A stretch of DNA of 64,000 nt from Fervidobacterium nodosum Rt17-B1 (lineage in GTDB: Bacteria > Thermotogota > Thermotogae > Thermotogales > Fervidobacteriaceae), in NCBI RefSeq assembly GCF_000017545.1, contig NC_009718.1:1550001-1614000 (forward strand), given 5' to 3'. Below are positions 17,732-26,493 of this stretch, piece by piece; the first letter of the stretch is position 1, and each line of letters begins with the position of its first letter. A program made the position numbers and the translations under genes. Below the pieces are notes generated by a model, which did not search any database, had not been told where the DNA came from, and worked only from the letters and a program-made list of their open reading frames with translations.

Positions 17732-18370
17732 ATGGGTTTACCACTTATAGGAGAAAAGGTTCCTGAATTTACAGCAAAGACAACACACGGAGTTATAAAT
17801 TTTCCAAAAGATTATGAAGGTAAATGGGTAGTACTTTTCAGCCATCCGGCAGATTTTACACCTGTTTGTACAACAGAATTTGTTGCATTCCAGAAAAGGT
17901 ACGATGAATTCAAGGCTCTAAACACAGAACTTGTTGGTTTGAGTATTGACCAGGTTTTCTCACATATCAAATGGGTACAGTGGATTAAGGAAAAGCTTGG
18001 TGTAGAAATCAAATTCCCAGTAATTGCGGACGATAGGGGTCAAATTGCAGAGCTTTTCGGTATGATTCACCCAGGGAAGGGAACGAATACGGTCCGAGCA
18101 GTATTCATTATCGATCCAAAGGGTATACTAAGAGCATCGCTTTACTACCCACAAGAACTTGGAAGAAATATGGATGAGATTCTTAGAATGGTTAAAGGTT
18201 TGCAAGTTAATGATACAAATGGTGTTGCTCTCCCAGCGAATTGGCCAAATAACGAATTAATCGGTGATGAGGTTATTATTCCACCTGCAAGTGACTGTGC
18301 AACGGCTGCAAGGAGGATGGAAGAATACGATTGTTACGATTGGTGGTTCTGCCACAAGAAATTGAAATAA
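17732..18370 (+). CDS. Peroxiredoxin (Prx6/AhpC-TSA type)
   Basis: Thiol peroxidase of 212 residues that reduces hydrogen peroxide and organic peroxides. The peroxidatic cysteine is in [13 protein letters not shown] (C46). The C-terminal extension holds three more cysteines (SDC, YDC, WFC), as in thermophile and archaeal Prx6 enzymes in which one of them resolves the disulfide. The ATG at 17732 has TAGGAGGT 7 bases upstream; an in-frame GTG at 17723 would overlap that site. It is alone in its transcript, with a strong terminator behind it. Confidence 0.94.
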   Translation: MGLPLIGEKVPEFTAKTTHGVINFPKDYEGKWVVLFSHPADFTPVCTTEFVAFQKRYDEFKALNTELVGLSIDQVFSHIKWVQWIKEKLGVEIKFPVIADDRGQIAELFGMIHPGKGTNTVRAVFIIDPKGILRASLYYPQELGRNMDEILRMVKGLQVNDTNGVALPANWPNNELIGDEVIIPPASDCATAARRMEEYDCYDWWFCHKKLK

Positions 18371-18388
18371 TCCGAATAAATGAAGAAA

Positions 18389-18423
18389 ACAAGCGGGAGA
18401 TTAAAAACTCCCGCTTGTTTTTT
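18389..18423. terminator. Strong terminator between peroxiredoxin and glgP
   Basis: ACAAGCGGGAG and CTCCCGCTTGT form a perfect 11-bp stem with an 8-base loop, followed by T6. It is symmetrical enough to end the converging glycogen phosphorylase transcript as well. Confidence 0.93.
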
Positions 18424-18443
18424 ATATAAAGTATTTAAAGTAT

Positions 18444-20900
18444 TTAATCAACTTTCTTTGTCTTCCATATATCCCTAACGTATTCTTCTATAGTCCTATC
18501 GCTTGAGAACTTCCCACTTCTTGCTATGTTGAGCAAGGATTTTTTGTTCCATTCTTCTTGGTTAAGATACAATTTTTCCACGTCTTTGTGAGCTTTTTCA
18601 TATGACTCAAAGTCTGCGAGTAAGAAGTATTGGTCTGGCATTGGAGCATGTTTTCCGTAAAGCAAAGATTCGTATATATCTACAAATAACTCTGGTTCAT
18701 TTGGTGTGAAGTATCCACCCCTAATCATGTCAAGCACTTTCCTAATTTTTTCGTTTTCTAAGTAAATTCCAAACGGGTTGTAAATTCCTTTCCTTCTTGC
18801 TTCTTCTATTTCTTCGGCTTTAAGTCCAAAGATAAATATGTTTTCTTCGCCTACTTCTTCTAGGATTTCTATATTTGCGCCATCTAATGTTCCTAATGTG
18901 AGCGCTCCATTTATCATGAATTTCATGTTCCCGGTTCCAGAAGCTTCCGTTCCCGCCGTGGAAATTTGCTCACTGATATTTGCAGCGGGAATAATAATCT
19001 GTGCAGCTGAGACGTTATAGTTAGGTATAAATACAACTTTCAGGTGTTTATTGACAATTGGGTTTCTATTTACAACTTCCGCAACACTGTTGATGAGTTT
19101 GATTATAAGCTTTGCCATTCTGTATCCTGGAGCGGATTTACCTGCGAATATGAATGTTCTCGGAACTTCCGGCTTTTTCCCATCTAAGATTTCGTTGTAT
19201 AGGTGTATTATGTGTAAAACATTTAATAATTGTCTTTTGTACTCATGGATCCTTTTAACTTGTATATCAAATAGCGTGGATGGGTCAACGGATATATCTA
19301 GTTTCTCACGGATGTAATTTGCTAATCGTTCTTTATTCCATCTTTTTGCTTCGGCAAGTTTTTTAAGAAATTCACTATCGTTTAAAAATGTTTCTAGTTT
19401 TCTCAATTCGTAAAGGTTTGTTATCCACCCATTACCTATACTTTCGGTAATGAGTTTCGCAAGTGGTGGATTACATTCCAAGAGCCATCTTCTTTGAGTT
19501 ACTCCATTTGTTTTATTATTGAACTTCTCAGGGTACATTTCATAAAAATCTTTTAAAACACTTTTTTTAAGTATTTCGGTATGCAATTCAGAAACACCGT
19601 TAATTGAGAACGAAACTACAGATGAGAGATTAGCCATTCTTACCTTCTTTATGTTTCCTTCTTCAAATATGGACATATCTATAATTTTTTTCAGATTATT
19701 GTTGAATTTTTCTCCGACTTCTTTCAAAAATCTTGCGTTTATTTCCTCGATTATTTGATAATGTCTTGGAAGGAGATTTTGGAGTAATGGGGCCTCCCAT
19801 TTTTCAAGTGCTTCAGGCATTACAGTATGGTTTGTGTAAGCTATTGTGTTTTTGACTATGTTCCAGGCATCATCCCAACCGTATCCTTCTTCGTCGAGTA
19901 ATATTCTCATAAGTTCTGGTATTGCAAGGGCAGGATGCGTGTCGTTGAGTTGTATAACTTCGGATTCATGAAGGTTACTTAAATCGTTCCCAAATCTTCT
20001 CTTGTGCCTTCTTATTATATCTTGTAATGCGGCGCTTACAAAGAAATGTTCTTGCTTGAGCCTTAATTCCCTACCTTGGTAAAATGCGTCGTTTGGATAA
20101 AGAACTTTGCACAATGTTTCCGCAAGATTTTTCTCGTAAACGGCTTTTTCATAATTACCCTTCTCAAACTCCGCAAAGTTAAATTCGTTTATAGCTTTAG
20201 GATGCCAAAGTCTTAATACTGAAACGATGTCACTGTTGTAGCCGGTTATGTAAATATCATATGGTACGGCTAATATATCGTACGTATCCACCCATTTGAA
20301 TCTAATGTTACCTTTTTCATCGGTGTAAGGTTCACTTCTTCCAAAAAACTTAACAGTTACAGCTTCTTCGGGTTTTGGAAATTCCCAAGGATAACCATTT
20401 TTTAGCCAATCATCTGGCATTTCTTTTTGGAATCCATTTTCGATTGTTTGTTTGAAGAGACCATATTGGTATCTTATCGTATAACCGTATGATAGATATC
20501 CAAGAGTTGCCAACGAGTCTAAGAAACATGCAGCGAGTCTCCCGAGTCCGCCGTTACCGAGAGCAGCATCTTCTTCAAGTAATGCTATTTTATCAAGGTC
20601 TAAATCAAATTTTTTAAGAAGAGCTTTCACCTCATCTTCAACTTGCAAGTTCAATATGTTGTTGTACAACAGTCTACCTATCAAAAACTCCATTGATAAG
20701 TAATTGACAATTCTTAAATCTTTCCTTTGATGTATGATTTCTTCGGTTCTAAGCCATTTTTCTGCAACGATGTCTCTAATGGAGTAAGATAGTGCAAAAA
20801 ATTTCTGCAGAGTTGTTGAAAAGTCTTTATTTTCAGCTAATGTGTGATTGAGATGATATGTAAATTGATTTGTTATGTCAATTTTAGAGTTTTTAGCCAC
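18444..20900 (-). CDS. glgP: Glycogen/alpha-glucan phosphorylase
   Basis: Releases glucose 1-phosphate from glycogen or maltodextrin. It is 818 residues long, the classical GT35 length. The substrate region near the N-terminus has ALGNGGLGRLAACFLDS, and the pyridoxal-phosphate lysine is in EASGTGNMKFMINGAL (about residue 658). The start is GTG with GAGGTG 8 bases upstream. It is transcribed alone and shares a terminator with the peroxiredoxin gene. It probably serves reserve glucan breakdown. Confidence 0.96.
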   Translation of the reverse strand: MAKNSKIDITNQFTYHLNHTLAENKDFSTTLQKFFALSYSIRDIVAEKWLRTEEIIHQRKDLRIVNYLSMEFLIGRLLYNNILNLQVEDEVKALLKKFDLDLDKIALLEEDAALGNGGLGRLAACFLDSLATLGYLSYGYTIRYQYGLFKQTIENGFQKEMPDDWLKNGYPWEFPKPEEAVTVKFFGRSEPYTDEKGNIRFKWVDTYDILAVPYDIYITGYNSDIVSVLRLWHPKAINEFNFAEFEKGNYEKAVYEKNLAETLCKVLYPNDAFYQGRELRLKQEHFFVSAALQDIIRRHKRRFGNDLSNLHESEVIQLNDTHPALAIPELMRILLDEEGYGWDDAWNIVKNTIAYTNHTVMPEALEKWEAPLLQNLLPRHYQIIEEINARFLKEVGEKFNNNLKKIIDMSIFEEGNIKKVRMANLSSVVSFSINGVSELHTEILKKSVLKDFYEMYPEKFNNKTNGVTQRRWLLECNPPLAKLITESIGNGWITNLYELRKLETFLNDSEFLKKLAEAKRWNKERLANYIREKLDISVDPSTLFDIQVKRIHEYKRQLLNVLHIIHLYNEILDGKKPEVPRTFIFAGKSAPGYRMAKLIIKLINSVAEVVNRNPIVNKHLKVVFIPNYNVSAAQIIIPAANISEQISTAGTEASGTGNMKFMINGALTLGTLDGANIEILEEVGEENIFIFGLKAEEIEEARRKGIYNPFGIYLENEKIRKVLDMIRGGYFTPNEPELFVDIYESLLYGKHAPMPDQYFLLADFESYEKAHKDVEKLYLNQEEWNKKSLLNIARSGKFSSDRTIEEYVRDIWKTKKVD

Positions 20901-21082
20901 TATCTACACCTCTCTTACTCACCGTTGTTGTAATACACTTTGTAATTCTCTTGAATCGTTTCCAAAGTCCAATAAACCCCTTTAAAGTTTACACTAAATT
21001 TCGAAAAATGTCAAATCAGGAATAAATATTGTGCTTTTATTTTAAAATACGACTTGTTGTTTTTCTTTGCTCTCGTTTAATA

Positions 21083-21125
21083 AAAAATCCGCCCTTTTTT
21101 TAAAACACAAGGGCGGATTTTTTGG
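21083..21125 (-). terminator. Terminator after the NifX-like gene
   Basis: AAAATCCGCCCTT pairs with AAGGGCGGATTTT around a short loop and is flanked by A and T runs. On the minus strand a T-run follows directly. It also separates this gene from the glgP promoter region. Confidence 0.9.
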
Positions 21126-21161
21126 TTTTTTTCGAATAATTTGGAGTAAATTTATTCAGTT

Positions 21162-21590
21162 TTATCTGACTATATTTTTAAGTTTTCCTTCTAAAAATAG
21201 TTTTACTGCATCGTCTATGGTTGTATTTAACGGTACCAAGTAAACTCCTATTTTCCTTGCTTTAATGTCTTCAAACATATGTGGTCCCATTTTCACGGCT
21301 ATAACTCCATCCACATCGCCTGTTGAAGCAAATACTTCATCATGGCCATGGTGGTGCCCGTGTTCTTGTTCGTGCTCGTGCTCATATTCATTATGTAGCC
21401 TTCCAAAGTGTCTGCCATAGCCGTGATGGTTATGTTCTCCGCCGTGGTGACCTCTTGCGTGTAGATTTTCGGAAAGTTTTCTTGATAGTTCTTTGTCACC
21501 TTCGATTTCAACAATCACAAAATACTCTGCTCTTCCGAAATGAGAAGCTACTGTTTTACCATCGTCTGTTGGGATTGCAATTCTTACCAT
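21162..21590 (-). CDS. NifX/NifB-type cofactor-binding domain protein with His-rich insert
   Basis: Protein of 142 residues with the dinitrogenase iron-molybdenum cofactor-binding fold: it starts MVRIAIPTDDGKTVASHFGRAEYF and ends with the VGVYLVPLN-like strand and LFLEGKL helix. Between the two halves (about 45-90) is an insert very rich in His, Gly and Glu (GHHGGEHNHHGYGRHFG, then EHEHEQEHGHHHGHD), which looks like a metal-binding loop. No nitrogenase genes are nearby, so a role in metal or iron-sulfur handling is more likely. A PadR regulator lies just upstream. Confidence 0.88.
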   Translation of the reverse strand: MVRIAIPTDDGKTVASHFGRAEYFVIVEIEGDKELSRKLSENLHARGHHGGEHNHHGYGRHFGRLHNEYEHEHEQEHGHHHGHDEVFASTGDVDGVIAVKMGPHMFEDIKARKIGVYLVPLNTTIDDAVKLFLEGKLKNIVR

Positions 21591-21631
21591 AATACCGCCT
21601 CCTTTTGATTATTTGATTTAATTGTTTTAAA

Positions 21632-22006
21632 CTAACTTTCCAAGAATTTTTCGAAAGATTCTTTAAGAGTATTTATCAACTCTAAAAGATTATTGAGGTA
21701 TTTAATTCCGTTGTCAGTTATAGAATATACTTTTCTTAATCCTCCGTTCCCTTCTTCAACTTTGAATTCGATAATTCCGTGATGTTCGAGTTTTCTCAAA
21801 ATGTTGTAAATAACGGATGGATCATGTTTGAAAGGATAGTAAGCAACTTGTTGAAGTTTTTCGTAGAGTTCATAACCATGCATTGGTTTTTGGCTTAACA
21901 GTTTCAAAATAACCGCTGTGAGAAAGTCTCCTGTTGAAAAACCAGTTTCTTCGCATCTATGTATATTTCCACCCTGACCATGTTGACATCCACATTTTCT
22001 CCTCAC
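21632..22006 (-). CDS. PadR-family transcriptional regulator with Cys/His-rich N-terminus
   Basis: Winged-helix regulator of about 124 residues. The PadR core has ILKLLSQKPMHGYELYEKL, the DPSVIYNILRKLEHHGIIE recognition region and the wing GLRKVYSITDNG. The N-terminus is unusual, with RRKCGCQHGQGG and HRCEETG containing three Cys and two His, a possible metal site. The GTG at 22006 is chosen because TGAGGTG lies 7 bases upstream; an ATG at 22021 is also possible. It probably controls the His-rich NifX-like gene 41 bases downstream. Confidence 0.85.
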   Translation of the reverse strand: MRRKCGCQHGQGGNIHRCEETGFSTGDFLTAVILKLLSQKPMHGYELYEKLQQVAYYPFKHDPSVIYNILRKLEHHGIIEFKVEEGNGGLRKVYSITDNGIKYLNNLLELINTLKESFEKFLES

Positions 22007-22093
22007 AGGTAAACACCTCATTACATGATAGTATTTTCTGATGACGATAATATTATATATCAGTATTGATAAAAAATCAATAGTGATAATTAT

Positions 22094-22140
22094 AAAAATA
22101 AACGAAATCCCCAATTCGAAGAGGGATTTCGTTTATTTTT
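22094..22140 (-). terminator. Terminator of glnA
   Basis: AAATAAACGAAATCCC and GGGATTTCGTTTATTT form a stem of about 16 bp with a short loop, with T-runs on both outer sides. It lies directly after the glnA stop on the minus strand. Confidence 0.9.
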
Positions 22141-22155
22141 TTATTGCTATATTAA

Positions 22156-23526
22156 TTATACATCAAAATATAAGTCGAATTCTTTTGGATGGGGTATTGA
22201 GTTAACTTGTCTTTCTTCAGAGAGTTTAATGTTTACCCAGTGTTTAATCAATTCTTTCGGGAAAGTTGTTAAAAATTCGTTATTTGATAAAAGAGCGTTG
22301 CAACTTTCTTCGAGAGATTTCGGGAGAGGTTTAACTTCTTTTTCGTATAGATCACCTTCAAATGGTCCAAAACCCTCAGCTGTTGGGTCAATTTTCTTTC
22401 TTATACCATCTACACCAGCTAGTATCATAGCTGCAAAGCCAAGATATGGATTACATGTTGCGTCGATCGTTCTAAATTCGATTCTTCTTTTTTCTGGATC
22501 TTTCACATAAGCTGGTATTCTTATCGCTGATGTTCTGTTTGCAAGCGCAAAGACTGCGTTTGTTGGGGCTTCGAAGCCAGGTACCAATCTTCTGTATGAG
22601 TTTGTAGATGGATTGGTGAATGCCATTAACGCTGGAGCGTTTTTCAATATCCCACCTATGTAATAAAGCGCTTCTTGTGAAAGGTTGTAAATCTTATCGC
22701 CATCGAATATATTTTTTCCGTTCTTTTTCAAAAATTGGTGCACGTGCATTCCATTTCCAGCTTCATCGTACAATGGTTTAGGCATAAATGTGACTAAGTA
22801 ACCGTATTCTTTTGAAACTAATCGTGCAACATGCTTGACTAACATTGTATAATCGGCTGCTTTAAGAGCATCTATTAATGGTAATTCTATTTCAACCTGA
22901 CATGTTCCCACCTCGTGGTGGTGGTATTTTACGGGGACACCGTACTCGAGTAATTTTTTAACTATCGCGTTTCTTACTTCCATCAGTTTATCGAATGGAG
23001 GAATTCGGTGGTAACCTTTTTTCCTTCCTACGAAATATTCTCCTGTTTCGCCCGATTTCCAAAATGCTTCTGAACTATCAATTTCCAAAGATATTTTGTT
23101 TGTTTTTACCTCGTACTTAACATTTTCGAATATGTGGAACTCGTATTCAGGTCCAAGGTATACTTCGTCTGCAATGTCTTTTATTGACTCAAGCGTTTTT
23201 TTCAATATTGTTCGTGGATCGTGTGAACATGGTGTCATGTTTTCAACTTCGTAAACGTCACATATCATAGACAAGACTTTTTCACCGTTGTATTCTTCTA
23301 TTATTGCTGTGTTTGGGTCAGGGATTATTACCATGTCGCTGCTGAAGACTTCGGCATAACCAAGATTGGAAGCATCGAAGCCCACACCTTCAACAAATGT
23401 TTTTTCTGAGAAATTTGTTTTTGCAAGAGTTACATGTCTCCATCTGCCCCAAAGGTCTACAACTTTTAAGTCTATAAAATTAATTCCCTCTTGCTCAACT
23501 AACTTTAGAATTTGACTCGCGTCCAT
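22156..23526 (-). CDS. glnA: Glutamine synthetase, type I
   Basis: Makes glutamine from glutamate, ammonia and ATP. From this start it has 456 residues. It has the N-terminal beta-grasp region (FIDLKVVDLWGRWRH), the metal-ligand block GPEYEFHIFE, the KYHHHEVG ligand segment, NGMHVHQFL, the NPSTNSYRRLVPGFEAP substrate loop and NRTSAIRIP. I see no sign of an adenylylation tyrosine region, as is usual for the GSI-alpha group. The ATG at 23526 has GGGAGG 8 bases upstream; an earlier in-frame start lacks one. Confidence 0.96.
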   Translation of the reverse strand: MDASQILKLVEQEGINFIDLKVVDLWGRWRHVTLAKTNFSEKTFVEGVGFDASNLGYAEVFSSDMVIIPDPNTAIIEEYNGEKVLSMICDVYEVENMTPCSHDPRTILKKTLESIKDIADEVYLGPEYEFHIFENVKYEVKTNKISLEIDSSEAFWKSGETGEYFVGRKKGYHRIPPFDKLMEVRNAIVKKLLEYGVPVKYHHHEVGTCQVEIELPLIDALKAADYTMLVKHVARLVSKEYGYLVTFMPKPLYDEAGNGMHVHQFLKKNGKNIFDGDKIYNLSQEALYYIGGILKNAPALMAFTNPSTNSYRRLVPGFEAPTNAVFALANRTSAIRIPAYVKDPEKRRIEFRTIDATCNPYLGFAAMILAGVDGIRKKIDPTAEGFGPFEGDLYEKEVKPLPKSLEESCNALLSNNEFLTTFPKELIKHWVNIKLSEERQVNSIPHPKEFDLYFDV

Positions 23527-23674
23527 ATGGATAACCTCCCATTCCAATAATTTATTCGTGTACAAAAATTCTATCACTTGTTATATTTTAGTACAAATCA
23601 AAATGCACAAAATTAGTTCTATTATCCCTTCTTAATGTTCAAAATCATTTTATTATCTTAAATTTTTCTATATA

Positions 23675-23760
23675 TGCTATAATATACTTTGCGATGCATT
23701 GTTATGTTTTAACACTCTGAATAATTTAAGAATTGTTACTATGAATTGTTGGGTTATAAT
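23675..23760 (+). promoter_or_regulatory. Promoter region of the nucleotidyltransferase-hisS operon
   Basis: Two candidate promoters are seen. One is an extended -10 box, TGCTATAAT at 23675-23683. The other is TTGTTA (23733-23738), 16 bases and TATAAT (23755-23760), about 55 bases before the coding start. The start-codon-proximal one is better placed. No experimental start is known. Confidence 0.5.
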
Positions 23761-23814
23761 ATATTGTTAAAGAAGCTCGCAAAATTTGAGAGAGTGAAAA
23801 AGGGGGATAAGACT

Positions 23815-24894
23815 ATGAAAGCTATTATTTTATGTGCAGGTAAGGGAACAAGACTCAGACCTTTAACTTATACAACCGCAAAACACCTTATTCCTGTGGC
23901 AAACAAACCAGTTATTCTTTACACAATTGAGAAAATAAAGAGTGTTGGTATAAAACAAATAGGTATTATAGTTAGCCCGGAGAATAAGGCTGATTTTGAA
24001 GAAAATCTTGGTGATGGTAGCAAATACGGCGTTGAGATTACTTATATTCTCCAACCTGAACCAAAAGGACTCGCTCATGCTGTTTTGATGGCAAAAGATT
24101 TCTTAGGCGATGAAGATTTCATGATGTACCTTGGTGATAACCTTATTATGGATGATATAAGACCTTTTGTTGATGAATTCGAGCAAAGAAAGAATATAAG
24201 TGCACTTATAATGCTCTCGCCAGTTAACGATCCAACAAGGTTTGGTATTGCGGTAATGGAAGGAAACAGGATAGTAAAAACTGTTGAGAAACCAAAGGAA
24301 CCACCTTCAAATCTTGCGATTATAGGGCTTTATTTGTTTAGAAAAGATATATTCGAAGGTATTGCAAATATTAAACCATCATGGCGTGGCGAATTGGAAA
24401 TTACAGATGCGATTGATTGGCTTATCCAAAACAAAGGGAATGTTGAGGGACATATAATTTACGGATGGTGGAAAGATACAGGTAAACCCGAAGATTTGCT
24501 GGAAGCAAATCACAAGATACTTGATGATATAATCGAAGAATTCAAGATAAAAGGAACTGTTGAAGCATCATCGGTCATACAAGGTAGAGTTAGTATCGGT
24601 GAAGGTACCGAAGTGGTGAATAGTGTTATAAGAGGCCCGGTAATAATTGGTGAAAATTGTACAATCTCAAATGCCTACATAGGTCCTTACACGTCGATTG
24701 GAAATGGCGTGCTTATTGAAAATTGCGAAATTGAAAATTCTATCGTTATGGATGAGGTTAGAATTTCTAATTTCTCACCAAGAATAGATTCATCTTTAAT
24801 AGGTAAGAAAGTAGAAATTGTCGAGAACGATGGGAAACCAAAAGGTGTTCAAATTATCGTTGGTGACCTAGGGAAGGTCATTGTTTCAAGGTGA
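23815..24894 (+). CDS. Glucose-1-phosphate thymidylyltransferase, long form (RmlA-like)
   Basis: Nucleotidyltransferase that makes an activated hexose, probably dTDP-glucose. It has 359 residues. The N-terminal catalytic domain begins MKAIILCAGKGTRLRPLTY, with the lysine in AKHLIPVANKP and the YLGDNLI metal site. The C-terminal part (about 245-345) is a left-handed beta-helix with hexapeptides such as IGEGTEV and IGENCTI. The ATG at 23815 has AGGGGGA upstream. It opens an operon with a HAD phosphatase, a TPR protein and hisS. The exact sugar and nucleotide are uncertain. Confidence 0.88.
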   Translation: MKAIILCAGKGTRLRPLTYTTAKHLIPVANKPVILYTIEKIKSVGIKQIGIIVSPENKADFEENLGDGSKYGVEITYILQPEPKGLAHAVLMAKDFLGDEDFMMYLGDNLIMDDIRPFVDEFEQRKNISALIMLSPVNDPTRFGIAVMEGNRIVKTVEKPKEPPSNLAIIGLYLFRKDIFEGIANIKPSWRGELEITDAIDWLIQNKGNVEGHIIYGWWKDTGKPEDLLEANHKILDDIIEEFKIKGTVEASSVIQGRVSIGEGTEVVNSVIRGPVIIGENCTISNAYIGPYTSIGNGVLIENCEIENSIVMDEVRISNFSPRIDSSLIGKKVEIVENDGKPKGVQIIVGDLGKVIVSR

Positions 24895-24934
24895 GAAATA
24901 GTTGCTAATTTTGGAAAGATGGAGGTATATTAGA

Positions 24935-25765
24935 GTGGTTAAGTTGATAGTTACGGATTTAGATGGGACATTGTTGAACGACGATAAGCATATTCCAGAC
25001 GATAATATAATTGCCCTTAGAGAAGCTATGGAAAAAGGTGTGCATGTAAGTATCGCGACAGGGCGAAATTTTGGTTCAGCAAAAAGGTATATAAAAGAGC
25101 TTGGGTTGGATGTACCTGTCATTTTTCAGAATGGCGCGTTTATTTATCAATGGATGGAGGATAAAGTTATATACAAATCCGATTTGAAGTCTGAAATTGC
25201 TAAATTAATCGTTGAAAAAGCTCGGGAAAAAGGTTTGTTTTATGTCGTTTACATAGACTTTTTGGAAGAGAAAGATATGTATATAGACGCGAATTATTCA
25301 GGTGAGTTTTTGAGTTATTTAAAGCAAAATGAGTGGAGAATAAATTATGTGAGCGATGTTGTAAATTATATATCAAACAGGGATTCAATAGCCGAAGTGG
25401 CTCTTGTTGGTGATGAGGAAAAGATAAAAAATATTGTAGAGGATGACTTATTCATATTTGGTGAGTCTGTAAGTGTTGTTAAAAATAATAGGATAAATTC
25501 GGAAGTGTTTTACGAATTTTTTGGCCCAAATTCATCTAAAGATATATCTTTCAATTATTTACTCAAATATTTTAATGTAAAGCCTGAGGAGACGATGTAT
25601 CTTGGTGATAATTATAACGATATAGGTATGTTAAAAATCGTTGGCTATCCTGTCGTTATGGAGAATGCACCAGATGAAGTTAAAAAATATGCAAAATATG
25701 TAAGTAAATCAAACAATGAAGCAGGTGTTGCATACGCTGTCAGAAAGTTGGTGTTAGGGTATTGA
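24935..25765 (+). CDS. HAD-superfamily hydrolase, Cof-type (IIB)
   Basis: Predicted phosphatase for sugar phosphates or related small molecules. It has 276 residues. Motif I is LIVTDLDGTLLNDD (about 4-17), motif II lies around VSIATGRN, and motifs III/IV are near YLGDNYNDIGML (about 218-229), all typical of the Cof group. The GTG at 24935 has GGAGGT 8 bases upstream. The stop overlaps the TTG start of the next gene. Confidence 0.92.
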   Translation: MVKLIVTDLDGTLLNDDKHIPDDNIIALREAMEKGVHVSIATGRNFGSAKRYIKELGLDVPVIFQNGAFIYQWMEDKVIYKSDLKSEIAKLIVEKAREKGLFYVVYIDFLEEKDMYIDANYSGEFLSYLKQNEWRINYVSDVVNYISNRDSIAEVALVGDEEKIKNIVEDDLFIFGESVSVVKNNRINSEVFYEFFGPNSSKDISFNYLLKYFNVKPEETMYLGDNYNDIGMLKIVGYPVVMENAPDEVKKYAKYVSKSNNEAGVAYAVRKLVLGY

Positions 25766-26493
25766 GAAAGATTAATATTAGAGTTTTTTTAGTTTTATTA
25801 ATATTTTTTATTTTACAAGAGTTGCTTTTGGCTTCGTCTTATTCTTCTGAGTTGTCTTACAAAATTCAATATATGATTGGCAACAGGCAAGCAAAAGGAC
25901 TTGATGCACTATTGAAGTCAATTAACTATGAAGAATTATCCCCCGATGAAAAGGGGGATATTGTTATTGCATATACGGAGCTGTACAGTTGGGGTGGAAT
26001 GGGTTATAATTATTCCGAAAAAGCTTATCAATTGGCAGAGAAAATTGTGAAAGATTATCCAAATTTTTGGAAAGGTTATTATTGCATGGCTCTTGTGCTT
26101 TCCCACAGGGTTCAGAAAAATAATCTATTAGCTTTGACTTTAACAAGTAAGATAGATTATAATTTGAATATGGCCATTAAGTATGGTCAAGACCAATGGT
26201 TACCTCATTTCTTAGCGGCTATAAGATACATAGAAGTGCCGATTTTTCCTGACCTTGAAAGAGGCGAAGCGTTACTTAAAAGATCGATAGAACTTGAACC
26301 CAATCATGTGTATTCTTATTTTGTGTACGGTAAGTTATATGAGAGAAAAGGAAGATACTGCGAAGCAGTTGAAATGTATAAGAAAGCTTTGAGTTTACCA
26401 ACGAGGCCCGAGTGGAAAATTGTGGATGAGGACGCAAAGAAAGACGCGAATCAGAGACTTGCGGAGGTGGAGAAGAAGTGTACCAAAAAATAA
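25762..26493 (+). CDS. Exported TPR-repeat protein
   Basis: Protein of 243 residues with an N-terminal hydrophobic segment (about 7-25, ending ...LLLASSY) that looks like a signal peptide. Helical repeats follow; the last, about 180-225, has the TPR pattern SYFVYGKLYERKGRYCEAVEMYKKAL. TPR proteins act as protein-binding scaffolds. The start is TTG, overlapping the HAD stop by 4 bases, and the 3' end overlaps hisS by 16 bases. The partner is unknown. Confidence 0.8.
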   Translation: MRKINIRVFLVLLIFFILQELLLASSYSSELSYKIQYMIGNRQAKGLDALLKSINYEELSPDEKGDIVIAYTELYSWGGMGYNYSEKAYQLAEKIVKDYPNFWKGYYCMALVLSHRVQKNNLLALTLTSKIDYNLNMAIKYGQDQWLPHFLAAIRYIEVPIFPDLERGEALLKRSIELEPNHVYSYFVYGKLYERKGRYCEAVEMYKKALSLPTRPEWKIVDEDAKKDANQRLAEVEKKCTKK

